Below are positions 7,218 through 15,883 of a stretch of 37,032 nt of DNA, one piece after another. The position numbers were made by a program, and so were the translations under genes. The DNA is from Myxococcota bacterium. GTDB taxonomy: Bacteria; Myxococcota_A; Polyangia; Fen-1088. The notes beneath the pieces are model-generated. The model was not told where the DNA came from. It worked only from the letters and a program-made list of their open reading frames with translations, and ran no database searches. The stretch covers positions 1-37,032 of the forward strand of contig JAICYS010000023.1 in the NCBI GenBank assembly GCA_025934105.1, in the 5' to 3' direction. Each line of letters starts with the position of its first letter. Within the stretch, counting starts at the first letter, position 1.

Positions 7218-10200
7218 TCGACAGCGTCGGGTCGGTCGTCTGCTGCGAGTGGCGGTGGGCTTCCATCGCCCGCAGCGCGTCCGAACGCCGCGTCCAGCGC
7301 CGCTCGCGCGCGTGCGCCAGCACCAGCAACGGCGGCTGCAGCAGGCGCGGCAAGAGGGCCAGGATCAGCGCGCCGCCGATCACGACGATGGCCAGCGGCT
7401 TCTGGGTGTCGGCGCCGATGCCGTGCGACAGCGCGGCCGGCGTCAGCCCCAGCATGGCGACGAAGGTCGTCATCAGAACCGGCCGCAGCCAGCGCTCGGC
7501 CGCCTCGCGGGCCCCCTCTTCCAGGCCGTGTCCCTCGTTCCAGAGCCGCTGCGCGTACGTCACCACCAGCAGCGCGTCCTGGATCGACACGCCGAAGATC
7601 GAGATGAAGCCCATCGCCGCCGAGATCGAGAAATGGGTGCGCGTGATGAGCAGCGCCAGGATGCCGCCCGTGCAGGCCACCGGGATGCCGGCCAGCACGA
7701 TGAGCATGTCCTTCCAGTCCTTCACCGACGAATAGACCAGCATCGCGATCACCAGCAGCGTGATGGGGATGATGATCGACAGCCGCCCGGTCGCCTCGTT
7801 GAGCTGATTGATCTCGCCCGCCCACTCGAGGTGGGTGTCGTACGGGAGCTTCACGTGCGCGGCGATCTGCTGCCGCGCCTCGGCGATGGTCGAGGCCAGG
7901 TCGCGCCCGCGCACCGAGAACTTCACCGGCGCGTAGCGGCGGTTGTCCTCGCGGTAGATGACGGACGGGCCTTCTTCCTTGACGATGGTCGCGATCTGCC
8001 CCAGCGGCACGGCGGCGCCGTCCGGCGTGGCGATCAGGATGTTGCGGATGGCCTTCAGGTCCTTGCGATAGGGCGCCGCCCAGCGGACCGTCAGGTCGAA
8101 CCGCTTTTCCCCCTCGTAGACCTGCGTCACCGCCTGGCCGCCGATGGCCGCCTGCACCACCGCCTCGACGTCGCCCACGTTCAACCCGTAGCGGCCGGCC
8201 AGCGCGCGGTTGGGCGTGATGCGCACGTCCGGCTGCCCCAGCGACGGGAACAGCGCCAGGTCCTCGACCCCCTTGACGTGCGACATGACGTCGACGATCT
8301 CGTTGGCCTTGGCCTCGTTCACGCGCAGGTCGGGCCCGAACACCTTGACGGTGTTCTCGCCCTTGACCCCCGACATCGCCTCCTCGACGTTGTCCGAGAT
8401 CATCTGCGAGAAGTTGAAGATGACGCCCGGGAACGCCTCCTGCATCTCGCGCGAGAGCTCGTCGGTCATCGAGTCCTTCGTCACGCCGCGCCGCCATTCC
8501 TTGGACGGGCGCAGCGGCGCGAACAGCTCGATGTTGTAGAAGCCGGAGACGTCGGTGCCGTCGTCGGGGCGCCCGAGCTGCGACACGACGGTCGTGATCT
8601 CGGGGTGCTTGCGGTGGGCCAGATCGCAGGGGCCCTCCTTGGGGCAGCCCATGATCACGGCCCGCATCCGGCCGACGTACTTGGACGACTGCTCGAGCGA
8701 GATCGACATGGGCAGGGTGGCCCGGATCCAGAAGTTCCCCTCTTCGAGCTTGGGCATGAATTCCCGCCCCAGCTGGGTCCCGGCGATCAGGCTGCCGATC
8801 ACCACCGTCGCGCCGATGGTGACCGCGGTCTTCTTGTGGCGCAGCGAGAACGCGAACAGCGGCAGGTAGAGGCGCTTGAGCGCCTTCATCAACCAGTTGT
8901 CGTGCTCGTGATCGCCCAGCGTGCCGATCTTGAGGCCGCGCTCGGCCAGTACCGGCGTCAGCGTGAGCGACAGGACGATCGCGCCGCCGATGGCGAACGC
9001 ATAGGTGTGCGCCATCGGCGAGAAGATCACGCCCGACACCCCCGACAGCGTGAACAGCGGGATGAACGCCACCGCGATCACCAGCGTCGACGAGAACATC
9101 GGGGGTCCGACCTCGCCGGCGGCCTGCAGGATGCGCTCGGCCGAGCTGCGTTTGCCGGGCGCCGCGAGGTGCCGGAACACGTTCTCCATCACGATGACCG
9201 TCGAGTCGACCACGATGCCGAAGTCGACCGCGCCCAGCGAGATCAGGTTGGCGGGCGTGCCGGTGAACACCATCCCGATGAAGGCGGCCATCAGCGCCAG
9301 CGGAATGTTGAGCGCGGTGATGAGCGCCGCCCGCCCATGCCCCAGGAACATCCAGAGCACCAGCGCCACCAGCACCATGCCGATGACCAGGTTCTCCAGC
9401 ACCGTGTGCGTGGTCAGCCGCACCAGCGTGGCCCGGTCGTAGTACGGCTCGATGCGCATGCCGGGGGGCAGTGCGTGCTGCCTGGTGATCTCGTCGACCT
9501 TCTGGTGGACGTTGGCCAGCGTCTTCATCGAGTCGCCGCCGTAGCGCATGAGCACGGTCCCCTGGACGATGTCCGGCTCCAGGTCCTTGCCGACGATGCC
9601 CAGGCGCGGCGCGTGGCCCACCACCACGTCGGCCACGTCGCGCACGCGCACCGGCGTCCCCTTCTGCTCGCTCAGCACGACGTCGCGGATGTCGTTCAGC
9701 GAGTGGATGATGCCGATGCCGCGCACGTCGTAGGACTGCTCGCCGATGGTCAGCCGCTGGCCGCCGACGTTCTGGTTGGCGTTGGCCAGCGCGCTCACCA
9801 GCTGGGTCAGCGTCACGCCGTGACCCTTCAGGCGGTAGGGGTCGACCTCGACGTGGTACTCCTTGGTCTCACCGCCGAAGCTGACGACGTCGATGACGCC
9901 GGGCGCCTGGCGGAACTGCCGCTCGAGGATCCAGTCCTCCGCGGTCTTGAGGTCGGACAGCGAGTAGCCCTCGCCCCGCACGACGTAGCGGAAGACCTCG
10001 CCGATGGCGCTCCAGGGCGACAGTTGCGGCGTCGCGCCGGGCGGCAGGTTGATGAACCCCAGGCGGTTCAGCACGCGCTGCTGGGCGGTGTGGTACTCGG
10101 CGTTCCAGGTGAAGTAGCACTTCACGTCCGAGAGGCCGAACAGCGACTGCGACCGGATGTGGTCGAGGTCGATCATCCCGTTGAGGCCGTTTTCCAGCGG

Positions 10201-10401
10201 GATGGTCACGTAGCGCTCGACCTCTTCGGCGCTCCAGCCGGTGGGCTGGGTGATGATCTCGATCATCGGCGCGACCGGGTTCGGATACGCCTCGATGTCG
10301 AGCTGCTGATAACAATAAAGCCCCAGCGCTACCAGCCCCGCCGCGAAGATCAGCACGAAGGCCGGCATCCGCAGGACGAAGCGGACGATTTTGGGGATCA
10401 C
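7180..10401 (-). CDS. Heavy-metal efflux RND transporter (CzcA/CusA family)
   Basis: 1073 residues, normal length for the inner-membrane pump of a tripartite metal exporter, driven by protons. GTG start. Visible: N-terminal helix, the two porter/docking halves, and helix 4 with DFGIVVDSTVIVMEN (D393, D399, E406). The DFG...D...E pattern is associated with divalent-cation (Zn/Co/Cd/Ni) pumps more than with Cu/Ag pumps, so CzcA-like is favoured over CusA-like, but the substrate is not proven. Residues 585-599 hold an insertion with two Cys and two His. The last helix (GGALILALLPRLLQPPLLVL) departs from the usual TLLTLLVLP. Last gene of a three-gene operon, 9 bases after the adaptor gene; overlaps the convergent HTTM gene by 38 bases. 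Confidence 0.95.
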   Translation of the reverse strand: MIPKIVRFVLRMPAFVLIFAAGLVALGLYCYQQLDIEAYPNPVAPMIEIITQPTGWSAEEVERYVTIPLENGLNGMIDLDHIRSQSLFGLSDVKCYFTWNAEYHTAQQRVLNRLGFINLPPGATPQLSPWSAIGEVFRYVVRGEGYSLSDLKTAEDWILERQFRQAPGVIDVVSFGGETKEYHVEVDPYRLKGHGVTLTQLVSALANANQNVGGQRLTIGEQSYDVRGIGIIHSLNDIRDVVLSEQKGTPVRVRDVADVVVGHAPRLGIVGKDLEPDIVQGTVLMRYGGDSMKTLANVHQKVDEITRQHALPPGMRIEPYYDRATLVRLTTHTVLENLVIGMVLVALVLWMFLGHGRAALITALNIPLALMAAFIGMVFTGTPANLISLGAVDFGIVVDSTVIVMENVFRHLAAPGKRSSAERILQAAGEVGPPMFSSTLVIAVAFIPLFTLSGVSGVIFSPMAHTYAFAIGGAIVLSLTLTPVLAERGLKIGTLGDHEHDNWLMKALKRLYLPLFAFSLRHKKTAVTIGATVVIGSLIAGTQLGREFMPKLEEGNFWIRATLPMSISLEQSSKYVGRMRAVIMGCPKEGPCDLAHRKHPEITTVVSQLGRPDDGTDVSGFYNIELFAPLRPSKEWRRGVTKDSMTDELSREMQEAFPGVIFNFSQMISDNVEEAMSGVKGENTVKVFGPDLRVNEAKANEIVDVMSHVKGVEDLALFPSLGQPDVRITPNRALAGRYGLNVGDVEAVVQAAIGGQAVTQVYEGEKRFDLTVRWAAPYRKDLKAIRNILIATPDGAAVPLGQIATIVKEEGPSVIYREDNRRYAPVKFSVRGRDLASTIAEARQQIAAHVKLPYDTHLEWAGEINQLNEATGRLSIIIPITLLVIAMLVYSSVKDWKDMLIVLAGIPVACTGGILALLITRTHFSISAAMGFISIFGVSIQDALLVVTYAQRLWNEGHGLEEGAREAAERWLRPVLMTTFVAMLGLTPAALSHGIGADTQKPLAIVVIGGALILALLPRLLQPPLLVLAHARERRWTRRSDALRAMEAHRHSQQTTDPTLSIKLPSGPEGSDQ

Positions 10402-10410
10402 GGGTGGCTA

Positions 10411-11565
10411 CTAAAGCATTCCTGACAGCAGAATGCCGCCGGAAGTGACGACCTCTTCGCCCGGGTTCACGCCCCGCACGATCGGGATGTAATCGCTGCC
10501 CTCATCTTCGTTGACGGCGATGATCCGCCGCGCGAACTTCAGCCGCCCGTCGGGCGTGGTGCCGTTCTGCACGAACACCACCGTCTGATCGCCGATGCGC
10601 AGCAGCGCCGTGCGCGGCAGCGCCGCCACCGCCGGCGCGTCGACGGCGATGCTGACCGTCGCGTACATCTCGGGCTTGAGCTCGCGCCCGGGGTTGGGGA
10701 TCGAGCAGCGCACCCGCGCGGTGCGAGCCGTCGGGTCCAGCGCGTCGGAGATCCAGTCCACCTGCCCCGCGAAGACCTTGTCGGGGTAAGCGACCACCTT
10801 CACGCTGACCGGCGCGCCGCGCTTGACGCGGGCCAGGTCCATCTCGAACACGTCCGCGAACACCCAGACCGAATCCAGCTCACCGACGGTGAACAGCTCG
10901 ACGGCGGTGCCACCCGAATATTGCCCCAGCACCTCGGCCCCGGGGTTCACGTTGCGGGCGATCACTTCGCCTTCGATCGGCGCCCGCAGCGTAAACTCCT
11001 GACTGATTTTGTCGGCGGCCGACGCCCGAAACAGGCGCGCCTTCTGCCGCGCCCGCTCCAACTCCGCCTTGGCCTTGCGGAAGTTGTCCTCCGCCGCTTC
11101 GGAGTCCCGCTGCGAGCCCGCGTGCGCTTGGTAGAGCTCCTGCTGGCGGCGGGCCTCGTGCTCGGAGGCGATCAGATCGGCCTGGGCCTTGTCCAGATCG
11201 GCGAAGGTGTTTCCGACGTCGGGCGACTCGATGGTGGCCAGCGGCGCGCCCTTCTTCACGCGCTGGCCGGGGTCGGCCAGGATGCGCTTGATTCGCCCGG
11301 TCACGGGCGAGAAGACGTGCGAGACGCGCAGATCGTCGAACGCCACCTTGCCGCTGGTGACGATCTCGTTGCCCACCGGCCGCTTGCTCACCGGCTGAAT
11401 CTGCACCTTGGCGTCTCGGACCTGCTGCTCGGTCAGCCAGACCTCGTCCTGCGGCGGCTGGGCCTCGTGCTTGGTCGCGGCCGGCGCGCTCTGGCAGCCG
11501 GCGAACGCCACCGCCGCGCCCAGCAGCGCGGCGGCCAGGACGACCCTCTCGAAAACGACCTTCAT
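10411..11565 (-). CDS. RND efflux periplasmic adaptor lipoprotein (CzcB/CusB family)
   Basis: 384 residues. The signal peptide ends in a lipobox AFAGC (Cys 24), so it is probably anchored to the outer face of the inner membrane. Then come a barrel-sandwich/lipoyl half (SPVTGRIKRILADPGQRVKKGAPLATIES), an alpha-helical hairpin (about 120-180), the second lipoyl half (RAPIEGEVIARNVNPG) and beta-barrel/membrane-proximal domains. It links the RND pump to the outer membrane channel. No His-rich or Met-rich metal-binding tail is present. The ATG overlaps the TGA of the outer-membrane factor gene (ATGA at 11562-11565), showing coupling. Confidence 0.95.
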   Translation of the reverse strand: MKVVFERVVLAAALLGAAVAFAGCQSAPAATKHEAQPPQDEVWLTEQQVRDAKVQIQPVSKRPVGNEIVTSGKVAFDDLRVSHVFSPVTGRIKRILADPGQRVKKGAPLATIESPDVGNTFADLDKAQADLIASEHEARRQQELYQAHAGSQRDSEAAEDNFRKAKAELERARQKARLFRASAADKISQEFTLRAPIEGEVIARNVNPGAEVLGQYSGGTAVELFTVGELDSVWVFADVFEMDLARVKRGAPVSVKVVAYPDKVFAGQVDWISDALDPTARTARVRCSIPNPGRELKPEMYATVSIAVDAPAVAALPRTALLRIGDQTVVFVQNGTTPDGRLKFARRIIAVNEDEGSDYIPIVRGVNPGEEVVTSGGILLSGML

Positions 11566-12902
11566 TGCACCAACTCCGTCGCGGTCGCGGCTTCGATCTG
11601 GAAGATCGCGTTCCAGTAAGCCGCGAGATCCTGAATGTATTCCCCTTTGGCCGACACGTATGTGCGCTGCGCGTCCAGATACTCGAGCAGCGAGGCGGCG
11701 CCCTTTTGGTACTGCAACTCGACCAACTGGCGGGCGCGGGCGGCGCGGTCCAGCAGGCGGCTCTCCATCCGCTGCACCAGCTGCCGCGTGGTCTGCCAGG
11801 TGCTGTACGCGTCCTCGACCTCGGCGGCGACCTGCGCCCGCAGCCTGGCGGCCTGCGCGTCCTGCGCCCGCGCGTCGGCCTCGGCCTTCTTGATCTCGCC
11901 CTGCTGCTGATAAAAGAGCGGGATGATGCCGGTCAGCGACACCTGAAGGGTGGGCGGGGAAATCGCGCCCCGGTCGGTGGGCGAGCCCTGCTGCTGGTAC
12001 TCGACGCCCAGGCCCAGGTCGGGGAACCGCTGGCGCCGCGCCAGCGCGATCCCGCGTTCCGCCCGCACCCGCTGGCTCTCTTGCGCGCGCAGGTCGGGCC
12101 GCGCTTCCAGCGCGCGATCCATCAGCCGCTGCGGCGTGGAGCCTTCCAGGCCGGGCGGGATGGCGAACCGAAGCTGCTCGGCGTCGATCTGAAAATCGGT
12201 GAACGTCTGGCGGCGTCCCAGCAGGAACGCCAGCTGCACCTTGGCGGTGCGCAGCGCCAGCGCCGAGCCGTCGACGGCCTGCTCGGCCTCCAGCTTGGCG
12301 GTCTCGGTGCGCGACAGATCCACTTCGGAGATCGCGCCGCTCTTGTAGCGGACCTGATTGAGGCCGAAGGTCCGCGCGGTCGCCGCCGCCACCTCGCGGG
12401 CGAAGTCCAGCGCCACGCGCGCGGCGGCCGCCTGGAAATACGCCTGCTTCACCTGCAACTCCAGCGTGCGCTGGGCGTCGGCGCGCTGCAGGCGCGCGGC
12501 GGCCAGCGCCGCTTCGGCGACGCCGCGCCGCAGGCCGCGCTTGCCGGACAGCGTGTCCTCGATGGCGTTCGAGTCACCGAGGCCCAGGAACCAGCCGTTG
12601 CGCGCGTTCCAGGATGCGCTGGGGTTGCTGCCTGCGAAGGTCTGGCTGTTCAGGAAGAAGTGGTACCAGCCGCCCGTCGCGTTCGGGTTGGGGATGGCGT
12701 TCGCCGCCGTCACGTCGCCCGCCGCCGCTTCGGCGTTCGCCTCCGCGATCAGCAGATCCAGTCCGTGCGTCCGGAAAATGTTCAGCGCGTCGTGCAGGCT
12801 CAGGTGCGCGGGAATGATCGGCTCGGCCGGCAGGTCGGCCGCCAGGACGGGCGCGGCCAGGGCCAGCAGAACGACGGACAGGATGGGCAGGCGAAGCATC
12901 AC
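11562..12902 (-). CDS. Outer membrane efflux protein, TolC/CzcC family
   Basis: 446 residues with a signal peptide (1-21, ending PVLA). Two tandem OEP repeats are visible: the first around LSLHDALNIFRTHGLDLLIAEAN and the long coiled helix with QVKQAYFQAAAARVALDFA, the second around RPDLRAQESQRVRAERGIALARR and VEDAYSTWQTTRQLVQRME. It forms the trimeric outer-membrane channel for the pump at 7180-10401. First gene of the operon. Either of two adjacent ATG codons (12902 or 12899) may start it. Upstream lie a sigma-54-like element and two sets of direct repeats. Confidence 0.93.
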   Translation of the reverse strand: MMLRLPILSVVLLALAAPVLAADLPAEPIIPAHLSLHDALNIFRTHGLDLLIAEANAEAAAGDVTAANAIPNPNATGGWYHFFLNSQTFAGSNPSASWNARNGWFLGLGDSNAIEDTLSGKRGLRRGVAEAALAAARLQRADAQRTLELQVKQAYFQAAAARVALDFAREVAAATARTFGLNQVRYKSGAISEVDLSRTETAKLEAEQAVDGSALALRTAKVQLAFLLGRRQTFTDFQIDAEQLRFAIPPGLEGSTPQRLMDRALEARPDLRAQESQRVRAERGIALARRQRFPDLGLGVEYQQQGSPTDRGAISPPTLQVSLTGIIPLFYQQQGEIKKAEADARAQDAQAARLRAQVAAEVEDAYSTWQTTRQLVQRMESRLLDRAARARQLVELQYQKGAASLLEYLDAQRTYVSAKGEYIQDLAAYWNAIFQIEAATATELVQ

Positions 12903-12932
12903 GGGAGGACTCGATTCTCGACCTTCGGGCTA

Positions 12933-12948
12933 AGCAAGATTCGTGCTG
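12933..12948 (-). promoter_or_regulatory. Sigma-54-like promoter for the RND efflux operon
   Basis: The minus strand reads CAGCACG-AATC-TTGCT, 10 of 12 defined positions of TGGCACG-N4-TTGCW; the first G of the -24 GG pair is A, which is a weakness. The predicted start is near 12922, 20 bases before the ATG. No convincing sigma-70 boxes were seen in the 176-base gap. Confidence 0.4.
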
Positions 12949-12961
12949 GACCCTAACCGTC

Positions 12962-12980
12962 GAAAATGGCGTGAAAATGG
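12962..12980. promoter_or_regulatory. Direct repeats GAAAATGG, 11-bp period
   Basis: GAAAATGG occurs at 12962-12969 and 12973-12980, one helical turn apart, in the efflux operon upstream region. A direct-repeat regulator site is possible. It lies close to the -24 element, so it would suit a repressor or a different promoter better than an enhancer. Confidence 0.3.
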
Positions 12981-13010
12981 TGCCCTCGGGGTGTGGCGGA
13001 CTGGCCCCCT

Positions 13011-13041
13011 CCAAGTTTCTTGTGTGTGTCGCGAAAGTTTC
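13011..13041. promoter_or_regulatory. Two GAAACTT sites 22 bp apart upstream of the efflux operon
   Basis: On the minus strand GAAA-C-TTTC (plus 13033-13041) is a perfect short palindrome; a half-matching copy GAAACTTGG sits at 13011-13019. Centres are 22 bp apart, and the nearer one is about 68 bp upstream of the -24 element. The geometry mirrors the tandem sites at 30469-30503 and 36803-36837, though the sequence differs. Confidence 0.35.
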
Positions 13042-13078
13042 CTGTAGGCCAATGGAGTCCCACCCGTCCGAGGATCGG

Positions 13079-14164
13079 TCACGCCCCTGACGGGGGCAGG
13101 ACGATGCTCTCGCCGACCGCCGCCAGGCGGGCCACCTCTTCGGACCAACCGCGGGCCCGCGCCCCCTTCCGGAACAGCGCCGGCGGTTCATCGAGCGGCT
13201 CGTCCGTCAACTTGAACGTCCCCCAGTGCATTGCGATCACCTGGCGCGCGCCCAGGTCGCCGAACGCCCGCAGCGCCTCATCCGGGTTCATGTGCTGCCT
13301 GGACATGAACCAGGCCGGATCGTAGGCGCCGATGGGCAAGAGGGCGGCGTCCAGGCCGGGAAACCGCCGGCCGATTTCCTGGAATCCATCGAAGTAGGCG
13401 GTGTCGCCGGCGTGGTAGATGCGCAACCCGCCACCCTGGATGACGAAGCCGCCCCACAGCGCGCGGTTGGCGGGCTCCAGCGCGCGGCGGCTCCAGTGCT
13501 GGCTGGGGACGAACGTGACCGTGACGCCACCGTCGGTCGCCAACCCTCGGGCCGCTGCCGGATTCTCGGGTGACGACTCCGCTGGCCGAAGCGGGGTTCC
13601 GTCAGCGGCAATGGTGGCGCTGTCCCACCACCCCAGCTCTGTCACGGTTGGGTGACCGCCCAGCGACCGGCCGTTCCCGATTCCGGCCACCACCGGGGCG
13701 CCGACCGCTCGCAGCGTCGGCAGGTCCATGTGGTCGTAGTGGTTGTGCGTCACCAGCTGCGCCGCGATGGGCGGCAGGCGGTCGGCCGTCAGCGGCGCCC
13801 GCACGTTGCGCTTGACGAGGCCGCTGATCGAGGCGCCCAGCACCGGATCGATCAGCAGCGAGACGCCGGCGATCTGGATCAGCCAGCTCGCGTGACCCAG
13901 CCAGGTCAATCGCGCGCCGGCGCCCGCGGTGGGCGGCTCGCGCAGCGCCTCGGCGTCGACGGCGACCACCGGGACGTCGGCGCGCGCCGGTGACTTGCGG
14001 CGGCGGCCGGCCAGCTTGTCGGTGATCCCCCACTTGAACACGTTGCCGAACGGCTGCGGGCCGCTGCCGTCCAGGTTGACGAACCGCCCGCGGCCGTCGC
14101 GACGAAAGCGAGCCGCATCGTCCGGCGCGCGGACGATCGGGAACGCGGAGGTGGCGGCCGCCAT
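13079..14164 (-). CDS. MBL-fold metal-dependent hydrolase (NAPE-PLD/UlaG-like, COG2220)
   Basis: 361 residues. Metallo-beta-lactamase fold with the zinc motif THNHYDHMD (H140, H142, D144, H145), further ligands H223 or H251 region, D254 (YHAGDTAYFDGF) and H313 (AMHWGTFKL). LTWLGHASWLIQIAGVSLLIDPV and SRQHMNPDEA are characteristic of the branch containing bacterial relatives of N-acylphosphatidylethanolamine phospholipase D. No signal peptide; likely cytoplasmic. The substrate is unknown; phospholipid-like esters are possible by analogy only. Its ATG sits directly at the predicted start of a sigma-70-like promoter. Confidence 0.9.
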   Translation of the reverse strand: MAAATSAFPIVRAPDDAARFRRDGRGRFVNLDGSGPQPFGNVFKWGITDKLAGRRRKSPARADVPVVAVDAEALREPPTAGAGARLTWLGHASWLIQIAGVSLLIDPVLGASISGLVKRNVRAPLTADRLPPIAAQLVTHNHYDHMDLPTLRAVGAPVVAGIGNGRSLGGHPTVTELGWWDSATIAADGTPLRPAESSPENPAAARGLATDGGVTVTFVPSQHWSRRALEPANRALWGGFVIQGGGLRIYHAGDTAYFDGFQEIGRRFPGLDAALLPIGAYDPAWFMSRQHMNPDEALRAFGDLGARQVIAMHWGTFKLTDEPLDEPPALFRKGARARGWSEEVARLAAVGESIVLPPSGA

Positions 14165-14170
14165 GCGCGG

Positions 14171-14198
14171 ATTGAAGCAGCCTGCGCGCGGCTGTCAA
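14171..14198 (-). promoter_or_regulatory. Sigma-70-like promoter for the MBL hydrolase
   Basis: On the minus strand TTGACA (14198-14193), a 16-base spacer and TTCAAT (14176-14171; 4/6 to TATAAT). Only six bases separate the -10 box from ATG 14164, so the A of the ATG is the expected first base of the transcript: a leaderless mRNA. Confidence 0.55.
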
Positions 14199-14224
14199 CG
14201 CCGGCCGCCCGCGGCCGCCGGCGA

Positions 14225-15883
14225 TCAGCCGCCGGCACGGCCCGAACGCCGGCCAGCCCACAGCAGGGCCGCGGCCAGCGCCGGGGCGGCGACCGAGATC
14301 GCCCCCACGATCCAGGTCCCGGCGTTGCGCGGAGTCTGGCGCAAGTTCCAGGTGACCAGCTGCACGGTGGTCAGGGCCGCGTCGGCGGTGACCAGCGAGG
14401 CCAGCAGCGTGTCGAGGCCCCGGCGCCAGCGGCGCGCCAGGCTGGACAGCGCCGGGGCCAGCGCGGCGTCGAACGCCACCCACGCCCACTTGACGGTCGG
14501 CGAGGGGAACCAGCGGCGCGTGCCGGCGACGGCGATGAAGATGGTCCAGGGGACCAGCACCAGCGCCAGCGCCTGGATCAACACGCCCGGCCGGCGGAGC
14601 AGCGTCTTGACGCCGAACCGCAAGAGGCCGCCGCGCGCGAAGGCGGCCAGCACGTCGACGACGGTGGCGATCCCGTTCTGCGCGCGCGGATACGAGACGT
14701 GGACCGGCGACCAGGACGCGGGGCGCAGCTTGGCCTTGAAGGCGTGGATGCCGCGGAAGTCGTACAGCGGGTGGCCGGTGCGGCGAGCCAGGCGCAGCCA
14801 CGGCCCCACCTCTCCGGCCAGCGGGGCCAACCCCAGCGTGAGGTAGCTGCTGCCGTCCTCGGCGGCGGTTCGCATCGCGGCGTCGACCAGCAGCTCGGCG
14901 GTGCCGTTGGGCGCGTCCGGCGAGCGCAGCAGGTCCTCGACGAACCAGCCGCCCCGGGCGAACACGGGCACCATGCTGAGGAACCCGACCAGCGCGCCGT
15001 TTCGCGGGGACTCCGCTCGGTCCGGGCCATCGGGGCCGGTCGGAGAGGAAACCGGTTCTCTCGCGTCCACGGCTCCCAACGCCGGCGGTGCCGGGGCCGG
15101 CCGAGGGGAGCCCGCGCTGGGCGAAGCCCCGGCCGCGGGCCTGGCCCCGGATCGGCCCGTGGATCGCGGCGGGCTTTCTCCGGCGATCTCCTCGGGCGTT
15201 GCCAGCTCCGGGGTTCCGGCCTCGGGGGCTGCACGATAGGCGGCAAAAAATCGGCGATCTTCAATGGCGCTGTCGAGGTGCATCTGGACCAGAAAGCCCA
15301 TGGGCGGCATCGGGTGCGCGGCCTGCCAGCGCGCGATCAATCGATCGACGTCGCGGCGGGCCTCGCCGTCGGCGTGCGCCATCTGCCGCGGATCGAACCG
15401 CTGCACCACCACGCCTTTCGCGCGCGCGCGGCGGATCTGCGCGCGCAAGCTGGCCGTCGCGTTCACGATCTGCTCCCATCCGCGCGGGTCCCAGACCGGC
15501 TGTTCTCCGATGCGCATGGCCGCGAACGCGGTGGTGGCCACGAAGCGGTCCTCGGTCCCGAAGAAGCAGGCCCGGCGCCGCTGCTCGGCCGCGGCCAGGA
15601 TGAACCGTTGCGCGGCGGGGCCGACCAGGTGGGCCGGCCCGATGGGCGCGCCGGCCGCCACCCAGGCGCGGCCGGTGTCGATGTACGCGACGCAGACGTC
15701 GGCTCCGTCGAACCAGTAGCGAAAACCCGGCTCCAGGATCTGGAACGAGGTCGCGTTCCAGCCGTGCTGGCGCAGCAACGTCAGGGCACCGCTCTGACCG
15801 CCGGCATACACTTGGCGGATGGCCGACGCGATCTCGTCCGTGGGGCCGCTGGGGTTTCCCTGGCCGGCCCGCGATCCATTCAT
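14225..15883 (-). CDS. DUF2156/MprF-like aminoacyltransferase-type protein with C-terminal membrane region
   Basis: 552 residues from ATG 15883 (a GTG at 15886 directly precedes it; a GTG at 15811 would remove the overlap with pirin). Residues about 35-395 resemble DUF2156, the double-GNAT catalytic part of MprF/lysylphosphatidylglycerol synthases (HGWNATSFQILEPG, FFGTEDRF, GFLSMVPVF, AELLVDAAMRTA, HAFKAKLRPASW). The FRGIHAFKAKL region matches the hallmark end of this domain. Unusually, a Pro/Ala/Ser-rich stretch of about 75 residues (220-296) interrupts it, and the membrane helices (about four, 436-545) are C-terminal rather than N-terminal. A role in lipid or envelope modification is inferred from the family. 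Confidence 0.8.
   Translation of the reverse strand: MNGSRAGQGNPSGPTDEIASAIRQVYAGGQSGALTLLRQHGWNATSFQILEPGFRYWFDGADVCVAYIDTGRAWVAAGAPIGPAHLVGPAAQRFILAAAEQRRRACFFGTEDRFVATTAFAAMRIGEQPVWDPRGWEQIVNATASLRAQIRRARAKGVVVQRFDPRQMAHADGEARRDVDRLIARWQAAHPMPPMGFLVQMHLDSAIEDRRFFAAYRAAPEAGTPELATPEEIAGESPPRSTGRSGARPAAGASPSAGSPRPAPAPPALGAVDAREPVSSPTGPDGPDRAESPRNGALVGFLSMVPVFARGGWFVEDLLRSPDAPNGTAELLVDAAMRTAAEDGSSYLTLGLAPLAGEVGPWLRLARRTGHPLYDFRGIHAFKAKLRPASWSPVHVSYPRAQNGIATVVDVLAAFARGGLLRFGVKTLLRRPGVLIQALALVLVPWTIFIAVAGTRRWFPSPTVKWAWVAFDAALAPALSSLARRWRRGLDTLLASLVTADAALTTVQLVTWNLRQTPRNAGTWIVGAISVAAPALAAALLWAGRRSGRAGG

Noticed and set aside
7249-10425. Very long plus-strand open frame opposite the RND pump gene
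   Set aside because: His/Arg/Asp-rich translation with no domains; complement of a clear transporter in a high-GC genome.
11565-12956. Plus-strand open frame opposite the outer-membrane factor
   Set aside because: Arg/Gly/Leu-rich shadow of the TolC-family gene.
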